A stretch of 64,000 bases of DNA from Marinobacter salarius (GCA_000831005.1 CP007152.1:310001-374000); one strand, 5' to 3'; positions 28,508 to 38,960 are shown, counted from the stretch's first letter. The notes: generated by a model from the sequence alone, not told the origin. Numbers and translations are program-made.

Positions 28508-29520
28508 TTACCCTTCCAGCCCCTTGAAGAACTGCTGCACGTTGGCACTCAGGCTTCCAGGTCATAGCCGCCTTCCTGCACAACCAGTGTGGGAAGACCG
28601 GTGCGACGGATGTCGGAACCGAGGCGACAGAAGCCTTCCGAAGACACTGATACCTTGGCCTGGGGGTCGTTGTGGTAGATGTCGAATCCCAGGGTAAGTA
28701 TCAGCACGTCTGGCTGGAACAGTCGAATGGCGGCCAGTGCCTCATCCAGTTTGGCGAAGAAATCGTCCTCCGAGGAGCCGTGGGGCATCGGTAGGTTGAT
28801 GTTGTAGCCAAGTCCCTCGCCTTCACCGCGCTCATCCTCATAGCCACTTACCACCGGGTAGAAATTGGTGGGGTCGCCATGAATCGAGACATAGAGAACA
28901 TCGCTGCGGTCATAGAAGATTTCCTGGATGCCCTGGCCGTGGTGCATGTCGGTGTCCAGTATGGCGATCCTGGGATAACGGGGCTTCAAATGTTCTGCGG
29001 CAATCGCGGCATTGTTGAGGTAGCAGAAGCCGCCGGCGGCGTCCTTTCGGGCGTGGTGGCCCGGTGGGCGACACACCGCATAGGCATGGCGCTCACCGGC
29101 AACCAGGGCGTCAGCGGCGCCGAGCGCTGTCTGGGCCGACCAGTAGGCGGCATCCCAGGTGTTGGCTCCGATGGGGCAGCTGCCATCGGCCTGGTAGCGT
29201 GCAGCTTCCGCCAGGATGCCTTTGAGGGCATTTGGTGATCGGACGAAGATGTTGGAAATCACTTCGTCACCCCAGTCTTCCATCTTTGCCCAGCGCCGGT
29301 GGGCAGACTCCAAAAAGCGCAGATAGCCCAGATCGTGGACCTTTGAAATTGCACCGGCACCCTGGTCTGCCGGCTGCAACACCGGAATGCCCATGGCCTT
29401 CAGGCCTTCCAGCATCTGAGCGGTGCGATCAGGAACTTCCTGGGGCTGACGCATCTGGCCGCGGGTGAAGTAGGTCTTGGGAAGATGTTGGTCCTGCGCG
29501 GGATGAAAAAACGCCTTCAT
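28508..29520 (-). CDS. Histone deacetylase-family acetylpolyamine amidohydrolase-like protein (frameshifted at the C-terminus)
   Basis: About 337 residues from ATG 29520 (AGGAGG upstream). Zinc-hydrolase motifs: RPPGHHARKDAAGGFCYLNNAA, ILDTDMHHGQG (metal Asp/His) and LTLGFDIYHNDP. The frame stops early at 28549; adding one A near 28553 turns YDLEA-stop into YDLESLSANVQQFFKGLEG with TAA at 28508. The family removes acetyl groups from small amines or proteins. The divergent GabD-like gene suggests a role in acetylpolyamine breakdown toward GABA and succinate (inference). Confidence 0.85.
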
Positions 29521-29691
29521 GTTCCTGCCTCCTGATAATGACATGGTTCGAGTATAGGCCCCCGCCGGCGCTGGTCAAAACACCATGGTCTGACTTTACA
29601 GTGGCGGTTTCTGCATCCACTATGAGAGACATATCACACTGACGCAAACCCCAATTTATACAATCCGAGAACATTGTGAAAAGGAGCCGAG

Positions 29692-31146
29692 ATGATCGAG
29701 TCACCACTGCTTCCCAAGCTGACTGGCTACATCGGCGGTCGCTGGTCTGAATCGCCGGACGGTAACACCTTCGATGTCTATAACCCGGCCACGGGTGAGG
29801 TGGTTGCCAGTGTGGCATCGATGTCCGAAAGTGAAGTGTACAAGGCCGTTGAAGCGGGCAAGTCTGCGCTTCGTTTAACCAGTCCCTATTCCATCGAAAC
29901 CCGTCGCAAGTGGCTGGAAGATATTCGTGATGCACTCAGGGCCAATAAAGAGGAAGTGGGCCGCATTCTGTGCATGGAGCACGGCAAGCCGTTGAAGGAA
30001 GCTCAGGGTGAGGTCGATTACGCCGCCGGGTTCTTCGATTACTGCTCCAAACACATTCAGGCGCTGGACGCCCATACCATTCCCGAAAAGCCGAAAGACT
30101 GTACCTGGACAGTGCACTACCGCCCGGTTGGTGTTACCGGCCTGATCACGCCCTGGAACTTTCCCATTGGTATGATCGCCAAGAAGTTGTCTGCCGCCCT
30201 GGCGGCCGGGTGCCCGTCGGTGATCAAGCCGGCCAGTGAGACGCCGCTGACGATGATTGCGCTGTTCGCGCTGATGGACAAACACGTCGACCTGCCAGAC
30301 GGCATGGTCAACCTGGTTATGGGCAAAGCCAGTGTGATCGGCAAGGTGCTGTGCGAAAGCCCTGACGTGCCCATGCTCAGCTTCACCGGCTCTACCGAAG
30401 TGGGCCGCAAGCTGATACTGGATACGGCAGATCAGGTGAAGAAACTGGCCCTGGAATTGGGTGGCAACGCACCGTTTATTGTCTTTGAAGATGCAGACCT
30501 GGATGCCGCTGCTGATAACCTGATCGCCAACAAGTTCCGGGGCGGCGGCCAGACCTGTGTCTGCGCCAACCGGATTTTCGTTCACGAGAAAGTGGTGGAT
30601 GAATTCGGTCAGAAACTTGCCGACCGGGTCAATCGCATGACCGTGGGTAATGGTTTGACGGAAGACGTTGACCTCGGCCCGCTGATTAACAAAGCCGGGT
30701 TTGATAAGGTGAAGCGCCACGTGGAAGACGCCCTTGAGCGGGGTGGTGAACTGGTGGCAGGCAAAATGCCGGCAGACCTTGGGGATGGCCACCTGTTCTT
30801 CCCGCCGACGGTCATTTCCGGGGTGACCCGGGACATGTGCTGCTCCCGCGAGGAAACCTTCGGGCCGCTGGTGCCCATGGCCACCTTCCGCACTGAGGAC
30901 GAGGTTATCGATGCCGGTAACGACACCGAATTTGGCCTGGCGTCATACGTGTTCACGGCCGACGCGGAGCGCGCCCAGCGGGTGGCCGCCGGGCTGCGTT
31001 TTGGTCATTGCGGCTGGAACACCGGTACCGGTCCCACGCCGGAAGCGCCGTTCGGGGGCATGAAGGCGTCCGGCACTGGTCGCGAAGGCGGCCTGGAAGG
31101 CCTGTTCGAATTCGTCGAGGCCCAGACCGTTCCGCGCGGGTTTTAA
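29692..31146 (+). CDS. gabD: NAD(P)-dependent succinate-semialdehyde dehydrogenase, GabD type
   Basis: 484 residues, a complete ALDH. Substrate-channel Asn in TPWNFPIGM, FTGSTEVGRK for cofactor binding, catalytic Glu in LALELGGNAP, catalytic Cys in GGGQTCVCANR (the CVCANR form is typical of SSADH) and EETFGPL near the C-terminus. It oxidises succinate semialdehyde to succinate, the last step of GABA/putrescine use. A strong AAGGAG precedes the ATG. It ends tail-to-tail with the phosphate-binding-like gene, with overlapping stop codons. Confidence 0.85.
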   Translation: MIESPLLPKLTGYIGGRWSESPDGNTFDVYNPATGEVVASVASMSESEVYKAVEAGKSALRLTSPYSIETRRKWLEDIRDALRANKEEVGRILCMEHGKPLKEAQGEVDYAAGFFDYCSKHIQALDAHTIPEKPKDCTWTVHYRPVGVTGLITPWNFPIGMIAKKLSAALAAGCPSVIKPASETPLTMIALFALMDKHVDLPDGMVNLVMGKASVIGKVLCESPDVPMLSFTGSTEVGRKLILDTADQVKKLALELGGNAPFIVFEDADLDAAADNLIANKFRGGGQTCVCANRIFVHEKVVDEFGQKLADRVNRMTVGNGLTEDVDLGPLINKAGFDKVKRHVEDALERGGELVAGKMPADLGDGHLFFPPTVISGVTRDMCCSREETFGPLVPMATFRTEDEVIDAGNDTEFGLASYVFTADAERAQRVAAGLRFGHCGWNTGTGPTPEAPFGGMKASGTGREGGLEGLFEFVEAQTVPRGF

Positions 31147-31574
31147 GGTTCCGGCGTCAACAGGACCTTAACGGAATCATCCACCAGGGTGGAATCGAGG
31201 TAACCGATACTGCCCAGGGTGGATGACACCACACTCTTCATGCTGTTCGCCGAGGATACCTCCCTCGGCGGATGGCCCTTTCCGGTCAGAACCTGCCGCG
31301 ACCAGAACGACTTCAGCCAGGCGTCATTGCGCTCGGTGATCAGGTCATTGAACTCATCCCGCATGCTGTTGCCCGCTGGAAGCTGGAACGCGACCACGCG
31401 CTGGCCGTCAGGCATTCGTGAGCTGCGGTTCAGGTAGATGTCCTTCACCTGTTGCACGGTGATGGAATCCGGGCCACCGTGGTGGCCGATGATCACCAAT
31501 TCCGCCCGCGAGACACTGCTCAACAGGCACAACGCAATGAGCAATGCAGGCACGGATACGCGTCGAATCGCCAT
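31143..31574 (-). CDS. Small phosphate ABC transporter substrate-binding-like periplasmic protein
   Basis: 143 residues from ATG 31574 (AGGAGG upstream; an upstream in-frame Met lacks support). A signal peptide ending at VSRA is followed by a single-lobe PBP-like domain (VQQVKDIYLNRS, PDGQRVVAFQLP, NDLITERNDAWLKSFWSR, SSTLGSIGYL). It is less than half the size of PstS and matches the short PBP-like proteins often found beside porins. Co-directional with the porin upstream (14-nt gap). Phosphate binding is not proven. Confidence 0.75.
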   Translation of the reverse strand: MAIRRVSVPALLIALCLLSSVSRAELVIIGHHGGPDSITVQQVKDIYLNRSSRMPDGQRVVAFQLPAGNSMRDEFNDLITERNDAWLKSFWSRQVLTGKGHPPREVSSANSMKSVVSSTLGSIGYLDSTLVDDSVKVLLTPEP

Positions 31575-31588
31575 GGTGTCCCTCCTGA

Positions 31589-32772
31589 TCAAAATGCGGC
31601 ATCAAGCCGGACGGTGTATACGTCGGTGCTGTCGAATCGACCGCCGGGATTGCCGGCCAGGGCATCTAGTTGATTGCCAATCAGGCCCCCAGTGGTTTTG
31701 CCAAAGCCCCGGGCGTGGGTCCAGTCCACCTTCATGGCAACCGAGGTGGTCATGTCCCAGCGGAAGCCCAGACTGTAGGCCTGGCGACGTACGTCCAGCA
31801 CCTCCAGTGGCGTGCCGTCGCGCTCGTAGTTGTCCTGGCTTTCGACCCAGGAAGCCGTTACATAGGGCGTAACTTCCTTTACCCGGTAGCCAAGCGTGAT
31901 GTAGGCGGAGTCGGTGTCCTGGTAAAATCCGTCCACCTCAACCCGTGTCAGTTCCGACATCAGCAGCCAGCTGCCATCGTCGTAGGACAGGCCCAATCCC
32001 ATGAACTCGGTTTTTTCTTCGTCACCAAGCGGTGGTGTTCCGCCGATGGTGGCTTCTGCATGGGCGTACACGCCACGGAAGGTCCAGAGGTAATTGGTCC
32101 AGTTGGCGGTCAGGCCGGTTATGTTGCGTAGTTCCACATTGACGGTCTGGCCAAGGGAGGCGGCATCATCGTCAAGGTGTCCTGCAAAGGCGCGTGTCTG
32201 AATGGATGAGCCAGAGAGGTTGATGGTATAGGCCGCATCGGCGCCAGATAGCTGCGAACCGGCACCGGGTCGTAGACTGCTTCGGGTGGTCGCGCCCAGG
32301 GCTGGCCATAGCCAATCTCCAGGGTCTCGGATTCCATAAACAGCGGCAGGCGCATTTTACCGGCCCGCAGTTCGGAGCCATTGCTGAATTGGTGTCGCAG
32401 GTAGCCCCATTCCAGTTCCGTGTCCCAGTCTTCGCTACCACGGGACACCAGTTGCAATACCGCGTCGGTGTTTCGGCTCAGTGAAAAGGTGCTCTGCAGG
32501 CCAAACAGGCTGAGGGTTTCGAGGTCGGATTGTTCCGTTGCCTCGCCGTAGCCGGCGTCATTATTGGCGCGGGTATAGCCAGTGCTGAAAAAACCGTTAA
32601 GGCGAACCTTTTCCAGGCTCGATTCGGTCATCTGCTTCTGCATGGAATCCAGCCGTTGTTCCAGCTGGTCAATTCGCTGGCTGTCATCGGCCATGGTGGG
32701 AAACGACAGGGTGGCGGTCAGTGCAAGGGAAGTAAAGGTAACGCGGGTAGTGCTTCGGTATACGGAGTACAT
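31589..32772 (-). CDS. Outer-membrane porin with N-terminal coiled coil (frameshifted)
   Basis: About 394 residues when one base is restored near 32265, where DPVPVRSYLAPMR... becomes a barrel strand continuing to the second frame. A signal peptide (ending PTMA) is followed by a short coiled coil (IDQLEQRLDSMQKQ), then alternating aromatic strands and a C-terminal ...RLDAAF with terminal Phe for BAM recognition. Likely a trimeric porin for anionic or small solutes. Co-expressed with the small phosphate-binding-like protein. Confidence 0.8.
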
Positions 32773-33038
32773 CGTACATCATCTCCTTTGATGTCTGGTC
32801 GCAAGATGCGGGCGCCTTCCTGGCTTCAGGGGACTTATGTCTTGCCCCTGCAAATTGTCTGGTGCGGGAAAACGGTGGCCAGCGGAGGAACAGAAGGTTC
32901 TTCCGGGCAACCCGCGGCGGTGAGTATACCCAAGTTGACGCCAGTTTCATAAAAAGCGTTCACATTTTCTGTATCGGTACCTTACATGTGTGCGGGTAAT
33001 CCCAACACACCCACATCCGGCAAACCCTCCTTTCTCCT

Positions 33039-33046
33039 GTTATAAT
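33039..33046 (+). promoter_or_regulatory. Extended -10 element upstream of uvrD
   Basis: TGTTATAAT contains a perfect TATAAT (33041-33046) with the TG of an extended -10 just before it. It lies 40 nt upstream of the uvrD ATG; no good -35 is visible. Confidence 0.5.
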
Positions 33047-33085
33047 TCCGCACCTGTTCATTTAACCAGTAGCGACCGGATCTCT

Positions 33086-35251
33086 ATGGATGTCTCCCAC
33101 ATTATCGACGCCCTGAACGACGCCCAACGTGAGGCGGTGACGGCCCAGAATGACCACTTGCTGGTGCTGGCCGGCGCAGGCAGTGGCAAGACGCGGGTGC
33201 TGGTGCACCGGATCGCCTGGTTGATGCAGATGGACAAGGTGCCGCCCACCGGCATCCTGGCGGTGACCTTCACCAACAAAGCGGCGAAGGAGATGCGCTA
33301 CCGCATCGAGCAGATGATGCAGATTCCGGCTCGGGGCCTCTGGTTCGGCACGTTTCACGGCATTGCGCACCGGCTGCTCAGGGCCCATTACCAGGACGCT
33401 GGCCTGCCGGAGAACTTCCAGGTGCTGGATAGCGACGACCAGCTGCGGCTGATCAAGCGCGTGATGCGGGAGCTTCAGATCGACGAGAGCCGCTGGCCGC
33501 CCAAACAGGCGCAGTGGTTTATCAACGGTCAGAAAGACGAAGGGCTGCGGGCGGAACACATCCAGGAAAATCCGGGCGATCATTTCACGAGCACCATGCT
33601 GACGGTTTATCGCCAATACGAGAAGCTCTGCAACCTGAGTGGGCTGGTGGATTTCGGGGAGCTGTTGTTGCGATCCCACGAGCTGTGGCTGCATCGCCCG
33701 GAGTTACTGAGCCACTATCAGAGCCGCTTCCAGCAGATCCTGGTGGACGAGTTCCAGGACACCAATACCATCCAGTACGCCTGGCTGCAGATCCTGGCCG
33801 GGAACCGTGTGCCGCTGACGGTGGTGGGCGACGACGACCAGTCCATATACGGCTGGCGGGGCGCGAAGATCGAAAACATCCAGCAGTACCAGCGGGACTT
33901 TCCCAACGCCCGGATGGTGCGATTGGAACAGAATTACCGCTCCACGCAACTGATCCTGAAAGCCGCCAACGCGGTGATTGCCAACAACCAGGGCCGGTTG
34001 GGCAAGGAACTCTGGACCGATGGCCCGGATGGCGAGCCCATCAGTTTGTATGCGGCCTTCAACGAGCAGGACGAAGCCAACTACATCGCCGACACCATTG
34101 GTAGCTGGGTCAACGAGGGTAACCTGCGCAGCGAGTCGGCCATTCTTTACCGCTCCAACGCCCAGTCCCGGGTGCTGGAAGAATCCCTGATCCGCCAGGG
34201 CATTCCCTACCGCGTTTATGGCGGCCTGCGATTCTACGACCGTCAGGAAATTCGCAACGCCATCGCTTATCTGCGTCTGGTGCACTATCGCCGGGACGAT
34301 GCGGCGTTTGAGCGCGTGGTGAATATTCCCGCCCGTGGTATTGGCGCCAAGAGCCTGGCGGATATGCGCGCGTTCGCCACGGAGCGCAGTATCTCCTTGT
34401 GGGAGTCTGCCGAGCGTTTGTTGGAGGCTGGGCAGGTGAAGGGCCGCGCCAAAACCGGTCTGCAATCCTTCATGGGCATCATCGAACGCCTGACGGAGAT
34501 GGTGGACGATGCCTCATTGCATGGTCTGATGAAGACAACACTGGAGTTGAGCGGCCTCAAGGATTACCACGCCAGTGAAAAGGGTGAGAAGGGGCAGGCG
34601 CGGGTGGAGAACCTGGAAGAACTGGTGAATGCCCTGTCGGATTATGAGGTGGAAGAGGGCGTTGATCCGCTGTCGGAATTCATCGCCCAGGCAGCGCTGG
34701 ACGCCGGCGAGGCTCAGGCGGAAGCGAATGAGGACTGCGTGCAGCTTATGACCCTTCATTCCGCCAAGGGCCTGGAGTTTCCGCTGGTATTCCTGGCCGG
34801 TGTGGAGGAAGGCCTGTTTCCCCACAGTATGTCGTTGGAAGAACCGGGGCGGATGGAAGAAGAGCGGCGCCTGGCCTATGTGGGCATTACCCGGGCCATG
34901 CAAAAGCTGGTGCTTACTTACGCCGAATCCCGCCGTTTGTACGGACAGGAGAAATTCCACGCGCTGTCGCGCTTTGTTCGCGAGATTCCCGGGGACTGCA
35001 TCCAGGAAGTACGGTTGCGCAATACGGTGAGCCGTCCGGCCATGATGGCCCGGCCCAATGAGGGCCTGTTCAGCCAGGAACCTGACGTTGGCACGGGTTT
35101 CAGCCTGGGCCAGCGGGTACGCCATCCAAAGTTTGGCGAGGGTATCGTGATGAACTCCGAGGGCTCTGGCCACCATACCCGGGTGCAGGTGAACTTTGAT
35201 GAGGGGGCTAAGTGGCTGGTGTTGGCCTACGCGCCGTTGGAGGCATGCTGA
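33086..35251 (+). CDS. uvrD: DNA helicase II UvrD
   Basis: 721 residues from ATG 33086, one residue from the length of E. coli UvrD; the longer upstream in-frame start runs through the promoter. All SF1A motifs are present: Walker A LAGAGSGKTRVL, VTFTNKAAKEMR, FGTFHGIAHRLL, LVDEFQDTNTIQ, GDDDQSIYGWRGA, NYRST, MTLHSAKGLEFPLVF, YVGITRAM. A C-terminal PcrA/UvrD tail (GQRVRHPKFGEGIV) is present. It unwinds DNA 3'-5' in nucleotide-excision and mismatch repair. Confidence 0.95.
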   Translation: MDVSHIIDALNDAQREAVTAQNDHLLVLAGAGSGKTRVLVHRIAWLMQMDKVPPTGILAVTFTNKAAKEMRYRIEQMMQIPARGLWFGTFHGIAHRLLRAHYQDAGLPENFQVLDSDDQLRLIKRVMRELQIDESRWPPKQAQWFINGQKDEGLRAEHIQENPGDHFTSTMLTVYRQYEKLCNLSGLVDFGELLLRSHELWLHRPELLSHYQSRFQQILVDEFQDTNTIQYAWLQILAGNRVPLTVVGDDDQSIYGWRGAKIENIQQYQRDFPNARMVRLEQNYRSTQLILKAANAVIANNQGRLGKELWTDGPDGEPISLYAAFNEQDEANYIADTIGSWVNEGNLRSESAILYRSNAQSRVLEESLIRQGIPYRVYGGLRFYDRQEIRNAIAYLRLVHYRRDDAAFERVVNIPARGIGAKSLADMRAFATERSISLWESAERLLEAGQVKGRAKTGLQSFMGIIERLTEMVDDASLHGLMKTTLELSGLKDYHASEKGEKGQARVENLEELVNALSDYEVEEGVDPLSEFIAQAALDAGEAQAEANEDCVQLMTLHSAKGLEFPLVFLAGVEEGLFPHSMSLEEPGRMEEERRLAYVGITRAMQKLVLTYAESRRLYGQEKFHALSRFVREIPGDCIQEVRLRNTVSRPAMMARPNEGLFSQEPDVGTGFSLGQRVRHPKFGEGIVMNSEGSGHHTRVQVNFDEGAKWLVLAYAPLEAC

Positions 35252-35313
35252 GATCAGGAGTCAGCGTTGTTTGGCAAAGCGAACCTTGGAGCCAGATTTC
35301 AATAACTCGTCCA

Positions 35314-36537
35314 TCACGACGAGAGATTTGGGAAATAGAATGGCTCAGCGTGTTCCGGAATTTCCCATTTTAACGGGGAGCGGTTGTTCCTTTCGCTTAG
35401 TAATCCATCAGCCTTTAACTGATGAAGTGCTCGTCGAGCGGTCCGGTCTTTCCCGTCACGACCGCCAGCCAGGCGCAACGCATGAGCCCGCTCGACAGAG
35501 CCCTGAATGAATGCCTGAAACAAAATAAGCGATGCTTCAGGCTTTAGGGGATCGGGACAAGCCACAATACGGCCGTCCCGTCGCGCGTTGACATAATTCT
35601 CGATGCGTTGCTGCATTCCTTTCAGATCAAGCAGGCTTCCGACGTAATCCACCTGATCAATTGCCGTATCGACCATGAATCGGGTGAAATCCGTTAAACC
35701 TGTTTCGCTCAGTGGACCTCGGCCATCGGCCGTGCCCTGCAGTGGATAATCAGCATGTGCAAGCTTGGCCTTGTAGTTGCTCGAGGACCGAGCTAAACCG
35801 CGGCTAAGGCACCATACACCAATCCCTTCAACACCAGCCGCCTGCAACGCCGCATCTGTCCAGAGACGAACAACCCGCCCGTTCCCATCAAGAAAGGGGT
35901 GGATCCATAGCAATCGATGATGTGCGGCCATTAGAGCGGTAATCCGCATTTCACCGACGTATCGCTGACTCTTGTACTCAGAACAGAACTGATCCACCAG
36001 TGTCTTCAAGTATTGGTGATCTGGCGGGATGTGTCTACCGATGGAGACCGTACTGGTGCGGAATTCACCACCAACCACTCTCTGCTCGTTTCCGTCTTCG
36101 TCCTTGACGACCTTTAGTCTCTCGGGAAGATCTGCGTAAAAATGGCGGTGAATGGATCGGATGAACTCTGGCGACAAGACTTCATCCAAGTCCCGAGAAG
36201 CGGATCGAATCCAATCCTGAACTTTAATGTGCGCCACTGACTCCAACTGGTGATCTCGAGCTGTGGGATCACTGTCATAGTTACCACGCTGCGCCTCACG
36301 GATTTGGTGTGGCAGCGTTTGGTTCCCTTCGATCAGATTGGAGTAATAGGAGTTAATTACAGCCATGTGGCGACGGATGGTCTGGGCTGTCTCATGGTTG
36401 AGATGCCCCGCCAGCTTCGCTGATTCGCGATTTAGAATACTCACTCTATCCGGAAGGTCTCCGTAGGCCTTTACCCTTCCTGTGGGCGCGAAAGGAGCGG
36501 CATTCATCCAGGATGTCATAGAACGTCTCATCGTCAA
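35314..36537 (-). CDS. Fic family protein, class II, with C-terminal winged-helix-like tail
   Basis: 407 residues. The Fic active site HPFLDGNGRVVR is intact (His213), predicting AMP transfer from ATP to a hydroxyl side chain. An N-terminal inhibitory motif S66-N-L-I-E70-G fits (S/T)xxxE(G/N), so activity should be auto-inhibited by the helix in cis. A Fic_N-like region precedes it. The C-terminus (ARRALHQLKADGLLSE) looks like a winged-helix DNA-binding tail. The target is unknown; stand-alone class II Fic proteins are common in mobile DNA. Base composition is more AT-rich than flanking genes. Internal Met 7 is an alternative start. Confidence 0.85.
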   Translation of the reverse strand: MTMRRSMTSWMNAAPFAPTGRVKAYGDLPDRVSILNRESAKLAGHLNHETAQTIRRHMAVINSYYSNLIEGNQTLPHQIREAQRGNYDSDPTARDHQLESVAHIKVQDWIRSASRDLDEVLSPEFIRSIHRHFYADLPERLKVVKDEDGNEQRVVGGEFRTSTVSIGRHIPPDHQYLKTLVDQFCSEYKSQRYVGEMRITALMAAHHRLLWIHPFLDGNGRVVRLWTDAALQAAGVEGIGVWCLSRGLARSSSNYKAKLAHADYPLQGTADGRGPLSETGLTDFTRFMVDTAIDQVDYVGSLLDLKGMQQRIENYVNARRDGRIVACPDPLKPEASLILFQAFIQGSVERAHALRLAGGRDGKDRTARRALHQLKADGLLSERNNRSPLKWEIPEHAEPFYFPNLSS

Positions 36538-36911
36538 TTGATCTGTCCGGTTCGATGGCCGGTTCCTAGAATCTAAATGGTAAGTCAGAAAACTGCAATA
36601 TCAACGTACTGCGATCATTTTCCCTAGATGAGGAGCCAAAAAATGGTTGTCAGTGTCCGGTTTTATGTCCGGTTCGTGTCTCATTCAACAGCTACAATAA
36701 AATTCGCTTGTGTTTAAAAGCTTGGGGAGCTCGGCTTGGTCGCAAAGCGGACATTTAGAATAGGCGGACAGCGACCGGCACAGCCAAGCTAATGGCCCAC
36801 AACTGGAAGCCGGATGCACCTGACAAACTGTAATGCCCGGGCGCTTGCTCGCTGAAAAGAGCGGCGCGTTTTATCCTCTCATGAGAAATCCGGGCTACTC
36901 CATGAATTACC
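36538..36911. other. Intergenic region with two paired TGTCCGGTT repeats and possible remnant DNA
   Basis: No convincing gene is present. TGTCCGGTT-like 9-mers occur as two pairs, 36544/36556 and 36654/36666. Each pair has a 12-nt period and the pairs are 110 nt apart; the first pair is just upstream of the fic start. A 19-mer at 36702-36720 matches 44899-44917 at 17 positions. A GC-rich stem-like stretch followed by TTTT occurs near 36838-36875 on the plus strand and could be a relic terminator. Confidence 0.5.
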
Positions 36912-38795
36912 TCAGAGACCAAAATGTTTTATTTTTCGATAGAGAGTGGCTCGTGTTATCCCTAATTCTCGAGCTGCGGCACTGACGTTGTGATTGTGTT
37001 TCTCAAGCACACATCGCACCGCCTCGCGCTCTGCAGCGGCGAGTGTGCCGCCCTCGCCAAGGTCCACCTCCGCAGTGTCATTTTGGACCTTGATGTCTTC
37101 GGGCAAGTGTTCAACATCGATAATTCCCTGAGTAGACAGCGCCTGACCAAGATTCAGTGCCTGCTGGAGCTCTCTGATATTACCTCTCCACGAATGGTGC
37201 CTTAAGAGATTACGAGCCTCGGATGTCAGAATCGACGGGGAATCTTCCTGTGAAATTGATGCCAGCAAGTGATCAATCAAAGCGTCGAGGTCTTCACGCT
37301 CCCGCAGAGCAGGGAGCTGCACCCTGAGGCCATTGATCCGGTAATAAAGATCGCTCCGAAAGTCTCCGCTTTCCATAAGCTCATCAAGGTTCCGATGTGT
37401 CGCACAGACCAGAGAAAACGAGACGGGCCGAGGCTTCTCTTCTCCAAGTCTTGTGACAGTGCGTTCCTGCAAAACACGTAGCAAACGTGCTTGAAATTCC
37501 AATGGCATATCGCCTATTTCATCCAGGAAGAGCGTACCGCCGTTCGCCTCCTCAAACTTCCCCCTGGCGCCACCACGTCTGGCACCGGTAAATGCACCGT
37601 CTGCGTAGCCAAACAACTCTGATTCGATCAACCCGGCAGGAATAGCCGAGCAGTTCACGGCAACAAACGCGCCTTTTGAAGAGGGCCCATTGGCATGTAA
37701 CGACCGTGCTAAAACCTCTTTGCCCGTTCCGGTTTCCCCAGTCACCAGAACCGGAACTCCAAACTGAAAAGCCCGATGCGCCTTGTCGAAAAGTGGTTTT
37801 GTAGGCTCGCCCACGTAAAAAGACTGAACGATGTCCGGCCGTCTTTGCTGTGGCATCGAGTTGACGCTCAAAGGCCCTTTGCGAAGACTTTCAACTTTAA
37901 GAAAAAGCCTTGCCCCATTGTGACATTCAACCTCAAGAGGGCTTTGTTGTGATCCCTCAATCTCGGCAGCGCGGCATGAGAATAAGTCTTTGAAACAGAC
38001 ATGACTCTGCATCTTCTCGAGAGAATCGATATCCAGCATCTGCCTGGCCGAGGGGTTTGCACCTAAAACTTCACCATCCTCGCCGAAATGTATCAAACCA
38101 CGCATAGGTGACTGCGTAAGCTCCGGGCGATAGTGAAGCGCGAGGACTAAGGCGCCACGCAAATCGTCGACCATTCGATTCTCAACAGACCGAGTTGCGA
38201 GCGCAACTGCCTCAAGAATCCCGACCGGTCGGCCATCATAAGGTTTCGAAGCATTCAAAGCCCCGACCAGCGTCCCTGCAGGGTCAAAAATGGGCACTGC
38301 CACGCAGGATAGATCGCGGAGAGAATGCAAGAAATGCTCACTTCCACACACAAGCGACGGCCTGCCTTCTATCAAAGCGCAACCGGGGGCATTGGTTCCA
38401 GCTATATCCTCTGAAAGGTCCATACCAGGATTCAAAGCGGCTCCCAGCAATTCGTAGGAGGGACTGTCATTGCCGAAATATTTAATGCTGTGGCCTTCTC
38501 TTTCCACACACGCCAAAACCCAACCTGCAGAACTGATTGCACGAAACAACCGATGCATTTCAGGCTCCGCAAATGTCATGAGACGCTGATGTTGATTGCG
38601 GATATGAGAAATCTGGTCGAATTGCGCGGCCTCAAGTAAGAGCTGATCAGAGGGGGACACGCCATGTTTTCTGCATCTTAGCCAAGAGCGCAAAACCTCA
38701 TCCCGCACCCACTGGGATGGTACAACACGCCCTTCGTCAAACAACTCACGGGCTTGCTGGACCTGAGTGTTCAGATCAACGATCTTTTTATGCAT
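36912..38795 (-). CDS. AcoR-type sigma-54-dependent transcriptional activator
   Basis: 627 residues from ATG 38795 (a GTG 15 nt upstream is possible). An N-terminal GAF-like sensory region (about 70-220) is followed by a PAS-like stretch (about 230-300), then the AAA+ sigma-54 domain with Walker A GETGTGKE (353-360), the GAFTGA loop (400-405) that contacts sigma-54 and Walker [12 protein letters not shown]-terminal Fis-type HTH ([19 protein letters not shown]) ends it. The lack of a receiver and the overall shape match AcoR-like activators of alcohol and acetoin catabolism. It diverges from the porin/alcohol dehydrogenase genes, whose promoter has a -24/-12 element, so it is the likely regulator. 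Confidence 0.9.
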   Translation of the reverse strand: MHKKIVDLNTQVQQARELFDEGRVVPSQWVRDEVLRSWLRCRKHGVSPSDQLLLEAAQFDQISHIRNQHQRLMTFAEPEMHRLFRAISSAGWVLACVEREGHSIKYFGNDSPSYELLGAALNPGMDLSEDIAGTNAPGCALIEGRPSLVCGSEHFLHSLRDLSCVAVPIFDPAGTLVGALNASKPYDGRPVGILEAVALATRSVENRMVDDLRGALVLALHYRPELTQSPMRGLIHFGEDGEVLGANPSARQMLDIDSLEKMQSHVCFKDLFSCRAAEIEGSQQSPLEVECHNGARLFLKVESLRKGPLSVNSMPQQRRPDIVQSFYVGEPTKPLFDKAHRAFQFGVPVLVTGETGTGKEVLARSLHANGPSSKGAFVAVNCSAIPAGLIESELFGYADGAFTGARRGGARGKFEEANGGTLFLDEIGDMPLEFQARLLRVLQERTVTRLGEEKPRPVSFSLVCATHRNLDELMESGDFRSDLYYRINGLRVQLPALREREDLDALIDHLLASISQEDSPSILTSEARNLLRHHSWRGNIRELQQALNLGQALSTQGIIDVEHLPEDIKVQNDTAEVDLGEGGTLAAAEREAVRCVLEKHNHNVSAAARELGITRATLYRKIKHFGL

Positions 38796-38944
38796 AAGGA
38801 CACCCACCACTCTGTATTTTTTTTATTCAACCATCCAATTTTAGTGTATTGAAACGATCCATTTTTTTCCAAAAACTAAAACATAGATGCTATAAAGCCG
38901 CATAAGTAATTGTTTCATAATAATTTCCTAAGGATCAATCGATC

Positions 38945-38960
38945 TGGCATATTGATTGCT
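38945..38960 (+). promoter_or_regulatory. Sigma-54 (-24/-12) promoter for the alcohol oxidation genes
   Basis: TGGCATATTGATTGCT carries TGGC and TTGC with the exact 11-nt register of the sigma-54 consensus. The expected start of transcription is near 38971, giving a leader of about 34 nt before the transporter ATG. The divergent gene encodes a sigma-54 activator, which supports the call. Confidence 0.75.
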
